NCBI RefSeq assembly: GCF_946885725.1
Contig: NZ_CAMPGZ010000039.1
Coordinates: 1-23,597 of the forward strand
Origin: an uncultured Nocardioides sp.
Lineage (GTDB): Bacteria > Actinomycetota > Actinomycetes > Propionibacteriales > Nocardioidaceae
Length of the DNA stretch: 23,597 nucleotides
Direction of reading: 5' to 3'
Shown here: positions 6,881-14,633 of the stretch, piece by piece
Numbering within the stretch: position 1 is the first letter of the stretch
How the letters are laid out: every line of letters begins with the position of its first letter
Program-made: the position numbers and the translations under genes
Notes under the pieces: generated by a model
The model's input: the letters and a program-made list of their open reading frames with translations, nothing else
Told to the model about the DNA's origin: nothing
The model's database searches: none

Positions 6881-9727
6881 TCACGCGCCGTTCTCCTGCG
6901 CCGTCTCGTCGGCAGGCAGCCGGTCGGCCAGCACCTCGGCAAGGTGCTGCGGTCGATGACCGGCGAGTTGCTCGACCTGGAGCCGGCAGGAGAAACCATC
7001 GGCCACCACCGGCCCACTTCCGTCATGGGCACGGATGGCTGGAAGCAGCGCCTCTTCCGCGCAGGAGACGGAGACGTCATAGTGCCCGTCCTCGAAGCCG
7101 AAGTTGCCTGCGAGTCCGCAACAACCCTCCGGCGCCGCAGTGACCTCGACGCCCGCAGCGGCCAGGACAGCCTTGTCCGCCTCCGTTCCCGTCGTCGCCC
7201 GCTGGTGGCAGTGGAACTGCGCCACGGCCGTGACCGGGTCACGCTTCGACAATGGCAGCGGTCGCTCGACGAGCAGCTCAGCCAGGGACCGAACGCGACC
7301 GGCCACACGCGTGACCTCTTCGCCGCCGAGGAGGTTGCGGGCGTCGTGCCGCAGTGCTGCGGCACAGCTGGGCTCCAGGGCGACGATCGGCATGCGCTGC
7401 GACGCGCGGTCCAGCAGCCGGATCGTGCGCTTCAGCACCCGGCGGGCGACACCCAACTGGCCAGTCGACGTCCACGTGAGCCCGCAGCACACGCCGCGGG
7501 GCGCGAGCTCGACCCGATAGCCGGCGTGCTCCAGAACCTGTACGGCAGACCGGGCGACCTCCGGAGCGAATGACGCAGTGAAGGTATCCACCCAGAGGAG
7601 CACCGGGTCGCCGACCGAGCCGCGGCGACCGCTCCAGAACCGCGCCTCCCTTGCCAATGACGAGCGCACGCTCCGTTCCGTCGCGATGCGTGGCAGTGCC
7701 CGGTTGCTGTCGATCCCTCCGAGCCGCCGGGCGAGTGCCTGGGCGCCCGGCACAGCCAGCAGCAGGTTGGCCACGCGCGGCGCCACCCGGGCGAGCCTCA
7801 ACGTCACGGGCAACCAGCCCATCGCGTAGTGCGCACGGGGGCGCAACCGCCGTCGGTACCGCTGGTGCAGGAACTCCGACTTGTACGTCGCCATGTCGAC
7901 GCCGACCGGGCACTCGGCCGAACAGGCCTTGCACGACAGGCAGAGATCGAGGGCCTGCTCCACCGCGTCCGACTCCCACGAGTTCGGTACCAGCCGGCCG
8001 TCGATCATCTCGGCCAGCAGCCGACTCCGGCCGCGGGTGCTGTCGCGCTCCTCGCCCGTGGCGCGGAACGATGGGCACATGGAGCCACCACTCGTCTTGC
8101 GACAGGCGCCGACCCCCGTGCACCGACGCAGCGCCTTGGCGAAGTCCCCTGCGTCATCGGGGTAGAGGAACCCGAGGTCACGCTTGTACGGCTCGACCAC
8201 GGCCAGACGAAGGTTTGCGTCGAGCGGGTCCGGATCCACCAGGACGCCCGGGTTCATGAGGCCCGACGGGTCGAAAGCGTGCTTGAAGGCGGCGAAGGCC
8301 GACAGGACACGCGCGCCGTACATCCGGTCCAACAGCTCCGAGCGCGCCCGACCGTCTCCGTGCTCTCCTGACAGCGAGCCGCCGTGCGTGACCACCAGCT
8401 CCGCCGCGGCCTCCTGGAAGACCCGATACTCGGCTCGCCCAGACTCGCTGAGCAGGTCGTGATCGATGCGCACATGCACGCATCCTTCGCCGAAGTGCCC
8501 ATAGATCATCCCGCTCCGGCCGTGGTCCGAGAGCAGTCGCCGGAAGTCCGCGAGGTAGTCGCCGAGACGATGAGGAGGCACCGCGGAGTCCTCCCACCCA
8601 GGCCAGAACTCACGCCCCTCCAAGGAGCGACTGGCGAGACCTGCGCCCCGCTCCCGGACCGCCCACACAGCGCGCTGCTGTCCCGCGTCCGCGATCACGC
8701 TGACGCCGAGGGCGCCGAGGTCGGATGCGGCACGGCCCAGCGCGGCGGCGATCTCCTCACCGGCTCCGGACTCCGTGCCACCGACCTCGGCGAGCAGCCA
8801 GGCCCGGCCCCGGGGAAGCTGCGGTCGGCGAAGGTCACGGGCGCGCAGGTCCGCGGTCGCGACGACCTCGTCGTCCATGCCCTCTACCGTGAGCGCGCCG
8901 AGCGCCGCCACGTGCGGCGCCGCCTGTGCCGCAGCGACTTCGTCGGCGAACCCGAGCACCACGAGCCGGCGCTCCACCGGTCGCTGATGCAGCCGCACCG
9001 TCGCCGACGTGATCACCGCGCACGTACCCTCACTGCCCGCGAAGGCCTGGGCGGCGTTTCCGCCGCGCTCGGGGAGCAGGTACTGGAGCCCGTAGCCGGA
9101 GATCTGACGCGGGAACCGGCCGAGCTCCGTACGGATGTCGCCCAGGTAGGTGTCTCGCACCCGCCCCAGCTGCCGTCCGAGCGTGGTGCTCCAGCTGTCC
9201 GGCCCGAGCGTCGCCGAGCTCCCGTCTGGCAACACCACGTCGAGCGAGAGCACGTTGTCGGCGGTCGTTCCCCAGGCGATCGAGTGTGATCCGCAGGCGT
9301 TGGTCCCGATCATTCCGCCGAGGGTGCACCGGCTGTGCGTGGAGGGATCCACGCCGAACAGCAGACCGGAGGGCGCGGCTGCTTCCTGGAGCCGGTCGAG
9401 CACAGCGCCGGGCTCCACGACTGCCACCCGGGCATCAGGATCGACAGCGAGCACGCGGTTGAAGGCGTGGCTCAGGTCGAGGACGACTCCGGGACCGATG
9501 GCGTTGCCGGCGCAGTTCGTCCCGGCGCCACGACTGGTGACGGGGACTCCTTCGTCCGCACTCGCGCGCACCAGCACCGCGACATCCTCCGCGTCGACCG
9601 GGCGCGCGACGTACCGCGGAACCACGCGGTGGTTGGACGCGTCAGCCGCATACAGTGCCCGGACGCCGAGGTCGTCCGTGATGTCACCCCGCAGGCGCCT
9701 CTGGAGGTGCTCGAGCCACGTCGTCAC
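6881..9727 (-). CDS. FAD-linked 2-hydroxyacid dehydrogenase fused to Fe-S/CCG oxidoreductase (D-2-hydroxyglutarate/D-lactate type)
   Basis: This 948-residue fusion oxidises a D-2-hydroxy acid to the 2-oxo acid and passes electrons through FAD and Fe-S centres. The PCMH-type FAD domain carries TSRGAGTN (64-71), GGMIGTNACGSHS (137-149) and GSEGT (231-235). The oxidase C-terminal domain has YGHFGEGCVHVR (409-420) and SGEHGDGRARSELL (453-466). Fe-S cysteines follow at 536, 542 and 551, then CLSCKACSAECP (596, 599, 602, 606). The C-terminal third has two cysteine-rich CCG motifs (VCCGLTW and GCCGLAGNFGF). This order matches E. coli YdiJ and actinobacterial homologues. I chose GTG 9727: the upstream 44 residues are Arg/Ser-rich and run into the aldehyde dehydrogenase gene, whose stop is 7 bases away. 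Substrate (D-2-hydroxyglutarate, D-lactate, glycolate) is not fixed by sequence alone. Confidence 0.88.
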   Translation of the reverse strand: MTTWLEHLQRRLRGDITDDLGVRALYAADASNHRVVPRYVARPVDAEDVAVLVRASADEGVPVTSRGAGTNCAGNAIGPGVVLDLSHAFNRVLAVDPDARVAVVEPGAVLDRLQEAAAPSGLLFGVDPSTHSRCTLGGMIGTNACGSHSIAWGTTADNVLSLDVVLPDGSSATLGPDSWSTTLGRQLGRVRDTYLGDIRTELGRFPRQISGYGLQYLLPERGGNAAQAFAGSEGTCAVITSATVRLHQRPVERRLVVLGFADEVAAAQAAPHVAALGALTVEGMDDEVVATADLRARDLRRPQLPRGRAWLLAEVGGTESGAGEEIAAALGRAASDLGALGVSVIADAGQQRAVWAVRERGAGLASRSLEGREFWPGWEDSAVPPHRLGDYLADFRRLLSDHGRSGMIYGHFGEGCVHVRIDHDLLSESGRAEYRVFQEAAAELVVTHGGSLSGEHGDGRARSELLDRMYGARVLSAFAAFKHAFDPSGLMNPGVLVDPDPLDANLRLAVVEPYKRDLGFLYPDDAGDFAKALRRCTGVGACRKTSGGSMCPSFRATGEERDSTRGRSRLLAEMIDGRLVPNSWESDAVEQALDLCLSCKACSAECPVGVDMATYKSEFLHQRYRRRLRPRAHYAMGWLPVTLRLARVAPRVANLLLAVPGAQALARRLGGIDSNRALPRIATERSVRSSLAREARFWSGRRGSVGDPVLLWVDTFTASFAPEVARSAVQVLEHAGYRVELAPRGVCCGLTWTSTGQLGVARRVLKRTIRLLDRASQRMPIVALEPSCAAALRHDARNLLGGEEVTRVAGRVRSLAELLVERPLPLSKRDPVTAVAQFHCHQRATTGTEADKAVLAAAGVEVTAAPEGCCGLAGNFGFEDGHYDVSVSCAEEALLPAIRAHDGSGPVVADGFSCRLQVEQLAGHRPQHLAEVLADRLPADETAQENGA

Positions 9728-9734
9728 GGAGGCC

Positions 9735-11168
9735 CTAGGGGTGCGGCGCGAACGTGACGGTGCGCGTCGACGTGTAGAAGTCGAGGGCGCCGGAGCCCTG
9801 CTCGCGCGGCCCGTAGCTCGAGTCGCGCTCGCCACCGAACGGCGCGTAGAAGTCGACACCGGTGGTAGCGGCGTTGACCTTCACCATGCCCGTCTCTACG
9901 CCCTCCACAACGTGGAGGAGGGTGCCGGCATCGCGTCCGTGAACGCTGGTGACGAGTCCGAAGCGGACACCTTCAGCGATCCGCAGCGCCTCAGCGACGT
10001 CGGGGGCCTCGAGCACGACGGCGAACGGTCCGAACAGCTCCTCCTGCGCGAGCTCGTGGTCGGCTGGTACACCGTCGACGAGTGCGGGCGCGACGTACCA
10101 GCCGTCCCGGTCGAGCGCATCGCCGCCGACTAGCACGCGGCCGCCGAGGGCCACCACCGCCCTGGCGGCGTCCACCACGCGCTCGCGCGCCGCCTCGGTA
10201 ATGAGCGGGCCCACACTCACGTCGGACCGCTCCGGATCACCGACCTCGAGCTTGGCAACTGCCTGTACGAGCGCCTCGCGCACCTCGGCCTGCCGTTGCT
10301 CCGGGCCGACCACGACGATCCGCCGCGTGGCGGTGCACTTCTGACCCGCGAAGCCCATCGCGGCGCCCGCAATCGTCGCAGCGGCGACCGCGGCGTCCGC
10401 GTCGGGCAGCACGATCGCGGCGTTCTGCCCGCCCATCTCTGCCTGCACCGGGACCCCTCGGGCGGCAGCGTCGGCGGAGACCCGACGGCCCACCGTCTCC
10501 GAGCCGGTGAACGAGACGACGTCGCAGTGCGACACGACCGCGGCTCCGGTCGCGGCTCCCCCTGGGAGCACCGTGAAGAGCCCCTCCGGCAGCACCTCGG
10601 CGGCGAGCTCGGCCAGCCACGTGGCGGTCGCGAAGGCGTCGGGCGACGGCTTGAGCACGACGGCGTTCCCGGCTGCGAGCGCCGGCGCCGCCTTCCAGAG
10701 CGGAATCGCGATCGGGAAGTTCCACGGTGTGATCAGTCCGGCGACGCCGTGGGGACGCCGCTCGGTCCAAAGCCGGCCGCCGCCGCTGGCAGGGAAGCTC
10801 TCGCCGACTGGGCTGAGCGCCTGCTGCGCGTAGTAGGTCGTGATGCTGACGGCGCGGTCCACCTCGGCACGGGCCTCCGACAACGGCTTGCCCACCTCGC
10901 GCACGACGAGCTCCACCACCTCGTCCCGGCGGCGAGCGAGGTGGTCCGCCATGCGCCCCAGGACGGTGGCGCGAGCGGGGCCGCCGACCGCCCACCAGGC
11001 CCGCTGGGTCACGCTCGCCTGCTTCACGGCCGCGACCACCGCGTCGACGCTCGTCTCGGCGGTCGTGGCGACCACGGTCCCCGGGGATTGCGGACTGCGG
11101 CTGTCCAGCCGCGCAGCTGCCTGACCTTGCGGACCGACTCGCGCCGCCCCATGAACGACTGCCGCCAT
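9735..11168 (-). CDS. NAD(P)-dependent aldehyde dehydrogenase
   Basis: This 477-residue enzyme oxidises an aldehyde to the acid. Catalytic residues are all present: Asn150 in TPWNFP, Lys173 in VLKPS, FTGSETVG (220-227) of the Rossmann region, the general base Glu244 in EMGGQN, and the nucleophile Cys278 in GFAGQKCTATRR. The C-terminal EELFGPFAVV and PFGGERDSSYGPREQG are typical. The EMGGQN and GQKCTA motifs resemble 2-oxoglutarate-semialdehyde and aromatic aldehyde dehydrogenases more than betaine aldehyde dehydrogenases, but this is a weak guide. The ATG at 11168 has GGAGGAGGA immediately upstream; the longer frame to 11195 would include the operator. It has its own predicted promoter with an operator at the expected start point. 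It probably forms a two-gene unit with the FAD/Fe-S dehydrogenase, 7 bases downstream. Confidence 0.9.
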   Translation of the reverse strand: MAAVVHGAARVGPQGQAAARLDSRSPQSPGTVVATTAETSVDAVVAAVKQASVTQRAWWAVGGPARATVLGRMADHLARRRDEVVELVVREVGKPLSEARAEVDRAVSITTYYAQQALSPVGESFPASGGGRLWTERRPHGVAGLITPWNFPIAIPLWKAAPALAAGNAVVLKPSPDAFATATWLAELAAEVLPEGLFTVLPGGAATGAAVVSHCDVVSFTGSETVGRRVSADAAARGVPVQAEMGGQNAAIVLPDADAAVAAATIAGAAMGFAGQKCTATRRIVVVGPEQRQAEVREALVQAVAKLEVGDPERSDVSVGPLITEAARERVVDAARAVVALGGRVLVGGDALDRDGWYVAPALVDGVPADHELAQEELFGPFAVVLEAPDVAEALRIAEGVRFGLVTSVHGRDAGTLLHVVEGVETGMVKVNAATTGVDFYAPFGGERDSSYGPREQGSGALDFYTSTRTVTFAPHP

Positions 11169-11183
11169 GATTCCTCCTCCGAA

Positions 11184-11223
11184 TGGTCTGACCAATATAT
11201 GGCCAGCCCGAAGTGGCGGTCAA
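11184..11223 (-). promoter_or_regulatory. Predicted aldehyde dehydrogenase promoter with operator site C (11184-11194)
   Basis: Read leftward: TTGACC (11223-11218), an 18-base spacer, then TATATT (11199-11194), which is the best -10 match in the window (5 of 6). The last T of the -10 is the first base of the palindrome TGGTCAGACCA (11194-11184), so the regulator would cover the transcription start. The spacer ends in TGGCCA, a possible second half-site. The -35 overlaps the stop codon of GntR regulator 1. Confidence 0.6.
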
Positions 11224-11951
11224 GCGTCGACGGACGTTTCCAAGGAGTCGTAGAAGCCCGCGATATGCGCGCGCATCAGGGCCGCGGCACCATCGGCGTC
11301 ACCAGCGCGCGCGGCCGCGAAGATTCGCTCGTGCTCACGAACCAGCTCCGGCACGCGGTCGTCCCAGTCGGGGACGCCGTCGAAGGCGCGGGCCATCGGC
11401 CGCCGTACTGCATCTCGCAGGGCGGACATCAGGTCGGCGAGCAGCGCGTCGTCGGAACAACGCGCCAGCGCCAGGTGGAACTCGGTGTCGAGGTCGTGGA
11501 ACGTCGCGCGGTCCAGGCTGGGCCGGGACATCCGCTTCAGCGTCTCCTCCACCTCGGCGGTGTCGACCTCGCCGATGCGCTCGGCCAGGCGACGGACGGA
11601 GCGATCCTCGAGCGCCATGCGTACCCGCACGACGTCGGGCACGGAATAGCTGGAGACGGCTACGTGCAACCGGAGCAGGTCCGAAAGTGCCCGTCCCGGC
11701 GCGGTGGCGATGGTCATTCCAGACCCGGGACCGGCACCCGGGCGGCTGCGCACGACCTCCATTGCTTGGAGGATGCGTACTGCCTCCCGCACGGACGGCC
11801 GGCTGACCTGGAGCTGCTGGCTCAGTTCTCGCTCACCGGGAAGCCGGTCGCCCGGCTTGAGCCGTCCGGCGAAGATCTCCTCCTTGATCCGACGCACGAC
11901 CAGTTCATAGGTCTTGGCGCGCACCAGCGGCTCGAGGTGCAGCTCCGGCAT
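11220..11951 (-). CDS. GntR/FadR-family (FCD domain) transcriptional regulator 1
   Basis: This 243-residue regulator has an N-terminal winged helix and a C-terminal FCD effector domain. The DNA-binding part shows AKTYELVVRRIKEEIFAGRL, PGDRLPGERELSQQLQ and the recognition helix SRPSVREAVRILQAME, all typical of GntR proteins. In the FCD domain, DTEFH and two later histidines (EHERIF and RAHI) form the expected metal/carboxylate site, suggesting an organic acid effector. The ATG at 11951 shares one base with the upstream stop (TGATG), so it is translationally coupled to the gamma-carbonic-anhydrase-like gene. It is the last gene of the caiB-like operon. Its DNA-binding half is almost identical to regulator 2 at 14634-15359: I count 59 of 69 residues the same, with an unchanged recognition helix. 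It probably binds the shared TGGYCWGACCA operators. Confidence 0.9.
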   Translation of the reverse strand: MPELHLEPLVRAKTYELVVRRIKEEIFAGRLKPGDRLPGERELSQQLQVSRPSVREAVRILQAMEVVRSRPGAGPGSGMTIATAPGRALSDLLRLHVAVSSYSVPDVVRVRMALEDRSVRRLAERIGEVDTAEVEETLKRMSRPSLDRATFHDLDTEFHLALARCSDDALLADLMSALRDAVRRPMARAFDGVPDWDDRVPELVREHERIFAAARAGDADGAAALMRAHIAGFYDSLETSVDA

Positions 11952-12574
11952 CAGGCGGGCCCGTCCGAGCCGAGCTGGGACGTGGCCGGGTGACTCTGTG
12001 CGCGATCGCCCCCCACGACCGCCCGCGCGTGGAGGCGCGCGTTGGCGGCGTACTCCTCGGCGTTGACCGCCAATTCCCGGATCTCGTCCCGCTCGAGCTG
12101 GCGGCGGACCCTCGCGGGGACGCCCACGACCAAGGATCCGTCCGGCGCGCTGAAGCCCTCCGGCACCAACGCGCCCGCGGCCACGAGGCACTGCTCACCG
12201 ACGTCCGCGCCATTGAGCAGCCGTGCGCCCATCCCCACGAGGCTTCCCGACCCGACCCGCGCGCCATGCACGATGGCTCCGTGACCGATGGTCACGCCGT
12301 CTCCGACCCGGCACGCGAAACCGGGGTCGGCGTGCAGGATCGCCCCGTCCTGCACGTTGCTGTCCCTGCCGATGACGATCTCGTCGCCGTCCGCCCGGAG
12401 CACGGCGCCGTACCAGACGCTGGACCCCGGCCCGAGCGTGACCGCTCCGACGATCGACGCGGACGGGGCGACCCAGCCGGTGTCGTCGATGGTGGGACTG
12501 CGATCCCCGACCGCGGTGATCAAGGGTTCTCGGTGGCTGCTCAACGCTTGGCTCCCCACGTCGGGCGCGATCAA
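11951..12574 (-). CDS. Gamma-carbonic-anhydrase-like (CaiE/PaaY-type) hexapeptide-repeat protein
   Basis: This 207-residue left-handed beta-helix protein belongs to the gamma-class carbonic anhydrase group, which includes CaiE and PaaY. Hexapeptide repeats run from about residue 34 to 140. The three metal-binding histidines are all present: His81 (ILHADPG), His98 (TIGHGA) and His103 (VHGARVG). The C-terminal helix ends the trimer-type fold. The TTG at 12574 overlaps the crotonase stop as TTGA; a second in-frame TTG 17 codons on (before ITAVGDRSP) would fit the usual family start better, so the N-terminus is uncertain. Sitting next to CaiB-like and CaiD-like genes, it mirrors the E. coli caiBDE set. 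In such clusters the protein is thought to support CoA-transferase or hydratase activity or act as a thioesterase, rather than plain CO2 hydration. Confidence 0.85.
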   Translation of the reverse strand: MIAPDVGSQALSSHREPLITAVGDRSPTIDDTGWVAPSASIVGAVTLGPGSSVWYGAVLRADGDEIVIGRDSNVQDGAILHADPGFACRVGDGVTIGHGAIVHGARVGSGSLVGMGARLLNGADVGEQCLVAAGALVPEGFSAPDGSLVVGVPARVRRQLERDEIRELAVNAEEYAANARLHARAVVGGDRAQSHPATSQLGSDGPA

Positions 12575-13338
12575 CGACCGCTGAACTGCGGTTGCTCCCG
12601 CGCGAAGAAGGCTTCGATCGCGTGCTTATGGTCCTCGGTTGCCGACAGTGCCGCGAAGTGGTCGAGCTCGCGGCTCATCGCCTCCGCGTAGGGCAGCTGG
12701 GCTGCCTCGTGGATGGCGGTCTTGGTTCGCTGCACAGCAAGGGGCGCACGACTGGCGATCTGACGAGCCCACGTCATCGCGTGGTCGAGCACTTCGGCAC
12801 GCGGAACCGCGGCAGAGGCGATGTTGAGCTGGTAGGCCTCCGCGCCGGTGAATGTGCGACCGGTGAGCAGCACGTCTTTCGCCACCCCGGGGCCGGCGAG
12901 CCGGGTCAGTCGCGTCGTGCTGACCACCAGGCCGACCTTCACCCCGGCCCCGCACAGCTTGGCGTCATCCGCCACGATCCGGATGTCGCAGGCGAGGGCG
13001 ACCTCGAAGCCGCCTCCCATGCAGTGCCCGTTGACCGCGGCGATGACCGGCACCGGAAGGTCCTCTAGACCGTCGAAGATCTCGCAGTCGTCGTCGAGGA
13101 ACTGGCGGACCGTGTCGGGCGTCAGGTCCGCCTCCTCACCGAGGTCGGCGCCGGCGCAGAAGGAGCGGTCGCCGGCCCCCGTGAGAACCACGCAACGCAC
13201 GTCCGGGTCCTCGGCCGCGGATCGCAAACCCTTCATGATCAAGGGACGCATCGGCGAGGTGATGATGTTCAACGGCGGGTTGTCCAGCGTGAGGACGGCG
13301 ACGTGGCCTTCCTTCGTCTGATGCACCTGCCCCGTCAT
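12571..13338 (-). CDS. Crotonase-family protein (enoyl-CoA hydratase/isomerase, CaiD-like)
   Basis: This 255-residue crotonase-fold enzyme acts on an acyl-CoA, probably the product of the CoA-transferase upstream. The oxyanion-hole motifs are clear: SFCAGADL (59-66) and NGHCMGGGFEVALACDIRI (103-121). Glu112 occupies the place of the first catalytic glutamate (Glu144 of rat enoyl-CoA hydratase). The second glutamate (Glu164 in rat, usually in PExxLG) appears to be replaced: this region reads LCGAGVKVGL, with Gly132 at that position by my hand alignment. That would make ordinary hydratase chemistry doubtful and favour an isomerase, hydrolase or other crotonase reaction. The ATG at 13338 overlaps the CoA-transferase stop (ATGA), and its own stop overlaps the next start (TTGA), so all three are coupled. 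The longer frame to 14040 is antisense-free shadow inside the CoA-transferase. Confidence 0.88.
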   Translation of the reverse strand: MTGQVHQTKEGHVAVLTLDNPPLNIITSPMRPLIMKGLRSAAEDPDVRCVVLTGAGDRSFCAGADLGEEADLTPDTVRQFLDDDCEIFDGLEDLPVPVIAAVNGHCMGGGFEVALACDIRIVADDAKLCGAGVKVGLVVSTTRLTRLAGPGVAKDVLLTGRTFTGAEAYQLNIASAAVPRAEVLDHAMTWARQIASRAPLAVQRTKTAIHEAAQLPYAEAMSRELDHFAALSATEDHKHAIEAFFAREQPQFSGR

Positions 13339-14522
13339 GCCAGCACCCCGGCCTCGCGCAGCGCGGCGATCTCCGCCGGGTCCACACCCAGCTCCCCCAG
13401 CACCTCGTCCGTGTGCTGGCCGAGGTCCGGCGCCGTGCGCGTGATGGTGGCCGGCGTGTCGGACAGCTTCACGACCGGCCCCAGCGCGCGCAGCGTGCCC
13501 AGCCGCGGGTGCTCGACCTCCTGCACCATGCCGCGCGCGAGCGCTTGCGGGTCCGACAGGGCCTCCGGCACCGAGTTGATCGGGCCGGCGGGGATGCCTA
13601 CATCCTCGAGGATCCGCAGCCAGTGGGCGCGGGTCTCGAGCTCCGTGCACCGCTCGATCGCGGCCACCAGCTGGTCCAGGTTGGCAAGCCGGTCGGGGTT
13701 CGTCGCGAACCGCGGATCGTCGATGAGCTCCGGAGCACCGATGGCCTTGCAGAACACGGGCCAGTGTCGGGTGCCGTCGGCACCGACGTTGATGTAGCCA
13801 TCGGAGCAACGGAAGGCCTGGTACGGCGCACCGAGCCGATGTGCCGAACCGGTGGGTTGCGGGGTGTTCCCGGTGTGGAAGAACTCGACCGCTTCCCACA
13901 CCTCGAGCCCCAGCCCGGTCTCGAACAGCGACGTGTCCACCTGCTGCCCGCGGCCAGTGCGGTCTCGGGCGGCAAGGGCGGCGAGGATGCCGTAGACCGC
14001 GAACATGCCGGCACCGAGGTCGGTGACCGGGATTCCGCACTTGACCGGGTCATCCCCGGGAGTCCCGGTGACCGACATCAGCCCCGACATCCCCTGGGCC
14101 ACCAGGTCGAATCCGCCTCGCGAGGCATAGGGGCCGGTCTGGCCGAAGCCGGAGATCGAGCAGTGCACGAGCCGAGGGTTGACCTCGGCCAGCGCGGCGT
14201 AGTCGATGCCGAGCCGCGCAGCTACGCCCGGTCGGAAGTTCTCGATAAGAACGTCGGCGGTCGCGACCAGGGCGCGCATCACGGCCAGCCCCTCGGACTG
14301 CTTGAGGTCGATGGAGATCCCGCGCTTGTTCCGGTTGACCGCCAGGAACGCTCCGCTGAGCTCGTCGGAGATCCGAGGAGCCATCTGTCGGCTGTGGTCA
14401 CCATGGCCGGGCGCCTCCACCTTGATGACGTCGGCACCGAGGTCGCCGAGCAGCATCGCTGCGTAGGGGCCGGCGAGAACCTGGCTCACGTCGAGCACAC
14501 GAATACCGGTCAACGCTGTCAC
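13335..14522 (-). CDS. Family III (CaiB/BaiF) CoA-transferase 1
   Basis: This 395-residue enzyme transfers CoA from a donor acyl-CoA to a carboxylic acid. The family pattern is complete: GIRVLDVSQVLAGPYAAMLL (6-25), LGADVIKVEAPGHGD (28-42), NRNKRGISIDLK (63-74), LIENFRPG (92-99), and the catalytic Asp168 in KCGIPVTDLGAGM. The C-terminal RFATNPDRLAN and PAGPINSV stretches are also typical. I chose the GTG at 14522 because GGAGG (14531-14535) lies 8 bases upstream; the longer frame to 14567 would include the operator. It heads an overlapping operon with the crotonase, the gamma-carbonic-anhydrase-like gene and GntR regulator 1. By gene order it corresponds to CaiB, but family III members also act on oxalate, bile acids, 2-methylacyl groups and itaconate-type acids, so the substrate is open. 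Confidence 0.9.
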   Translation of the reverse strand: MTALTGIRVLDVSQVLAGPYAAMLLGDLGADVIKVEAPGHGDHSRQMAPRISDELSGAFLAVNRNKRGISIDLKQSEGLAVMRALVATADVLIENFRPGVAARLGIDYAALAEVNPRLVHCSISGFGQTGPYASRGGFDLVAQGMSGLMSVTGTPGDDPVKCGIPVTDLGAGMFAVYGILAALAARDRTGRGQQVDTSLFETGLGLEVWEAVEFFHTGNTPQPTGSAHRLGAPYQAFRCSDGYINVGADGTRHWPVFCKAIGAPELIDDPRFATNPDRLANLDQLVAAIERCTELETRAHWLRILEDVGIPAGPINSVPEALSDPQALARGMVQEVEHPRLGTLRALGPVVKLSDTPATITRTAPDLGQHTDEVLGELGVDPAEIAALREAGVLA

Positions 14523-14550
14523 GCGAGAAACCTCCACTGCCAGGGAACTT

Positions 14551-14585
14551 TGGTCAGACCATACCAAGGTCTCACAGCAAGTGAA
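14551..14585 (-). promoter_or_regulatory. Predicted caiB-like operon promoter with operator site D (14551-14561)
   Basis: The perfect 11-bp palindrome TGGTCTGACCA (read leftward from 14561) lies 29 bases upstream of the CoA-transferase start. A plausible promoter reads TTCACT (14585-14580), 16 bases, then TATGGT (14563-14558), so the palindrome would overlap the -10 and the start point. The operator is seen directly; the promoter boxes are each 4 of 6 matches and less sure. No terminator separates this from regulator 2, so readthrough is possible. Confidence 0.5.
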
Positions 14586-14633
14586 AGGCCGGAGTCGCGT
14601 TTCAGTGGTTGGCAGTCGCCGGACCGCGCCGGC

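Noticed and set aside
8384..9289. A 301-codon plus-strand frame
   Set aside because: It is antisense to the well-conserved FAD domain of the FAD/Fe-S dehydrogenase; no motif or start signal.
10296..11993. A 565-codon open frame on the plus strand
   Set aside because: It is antisense to the aldehyde dehydrogenase and GntR regulator 1, and runs across their promoter and operator. Composition is typical of a shadow frame.
14568..14633. Search for a terminator between regulator 2 and the caiB-like operon
   Set aside because: Only a five-base TGAAA/TTTCA arm pair with a 13-base loop was found; too weak to call.
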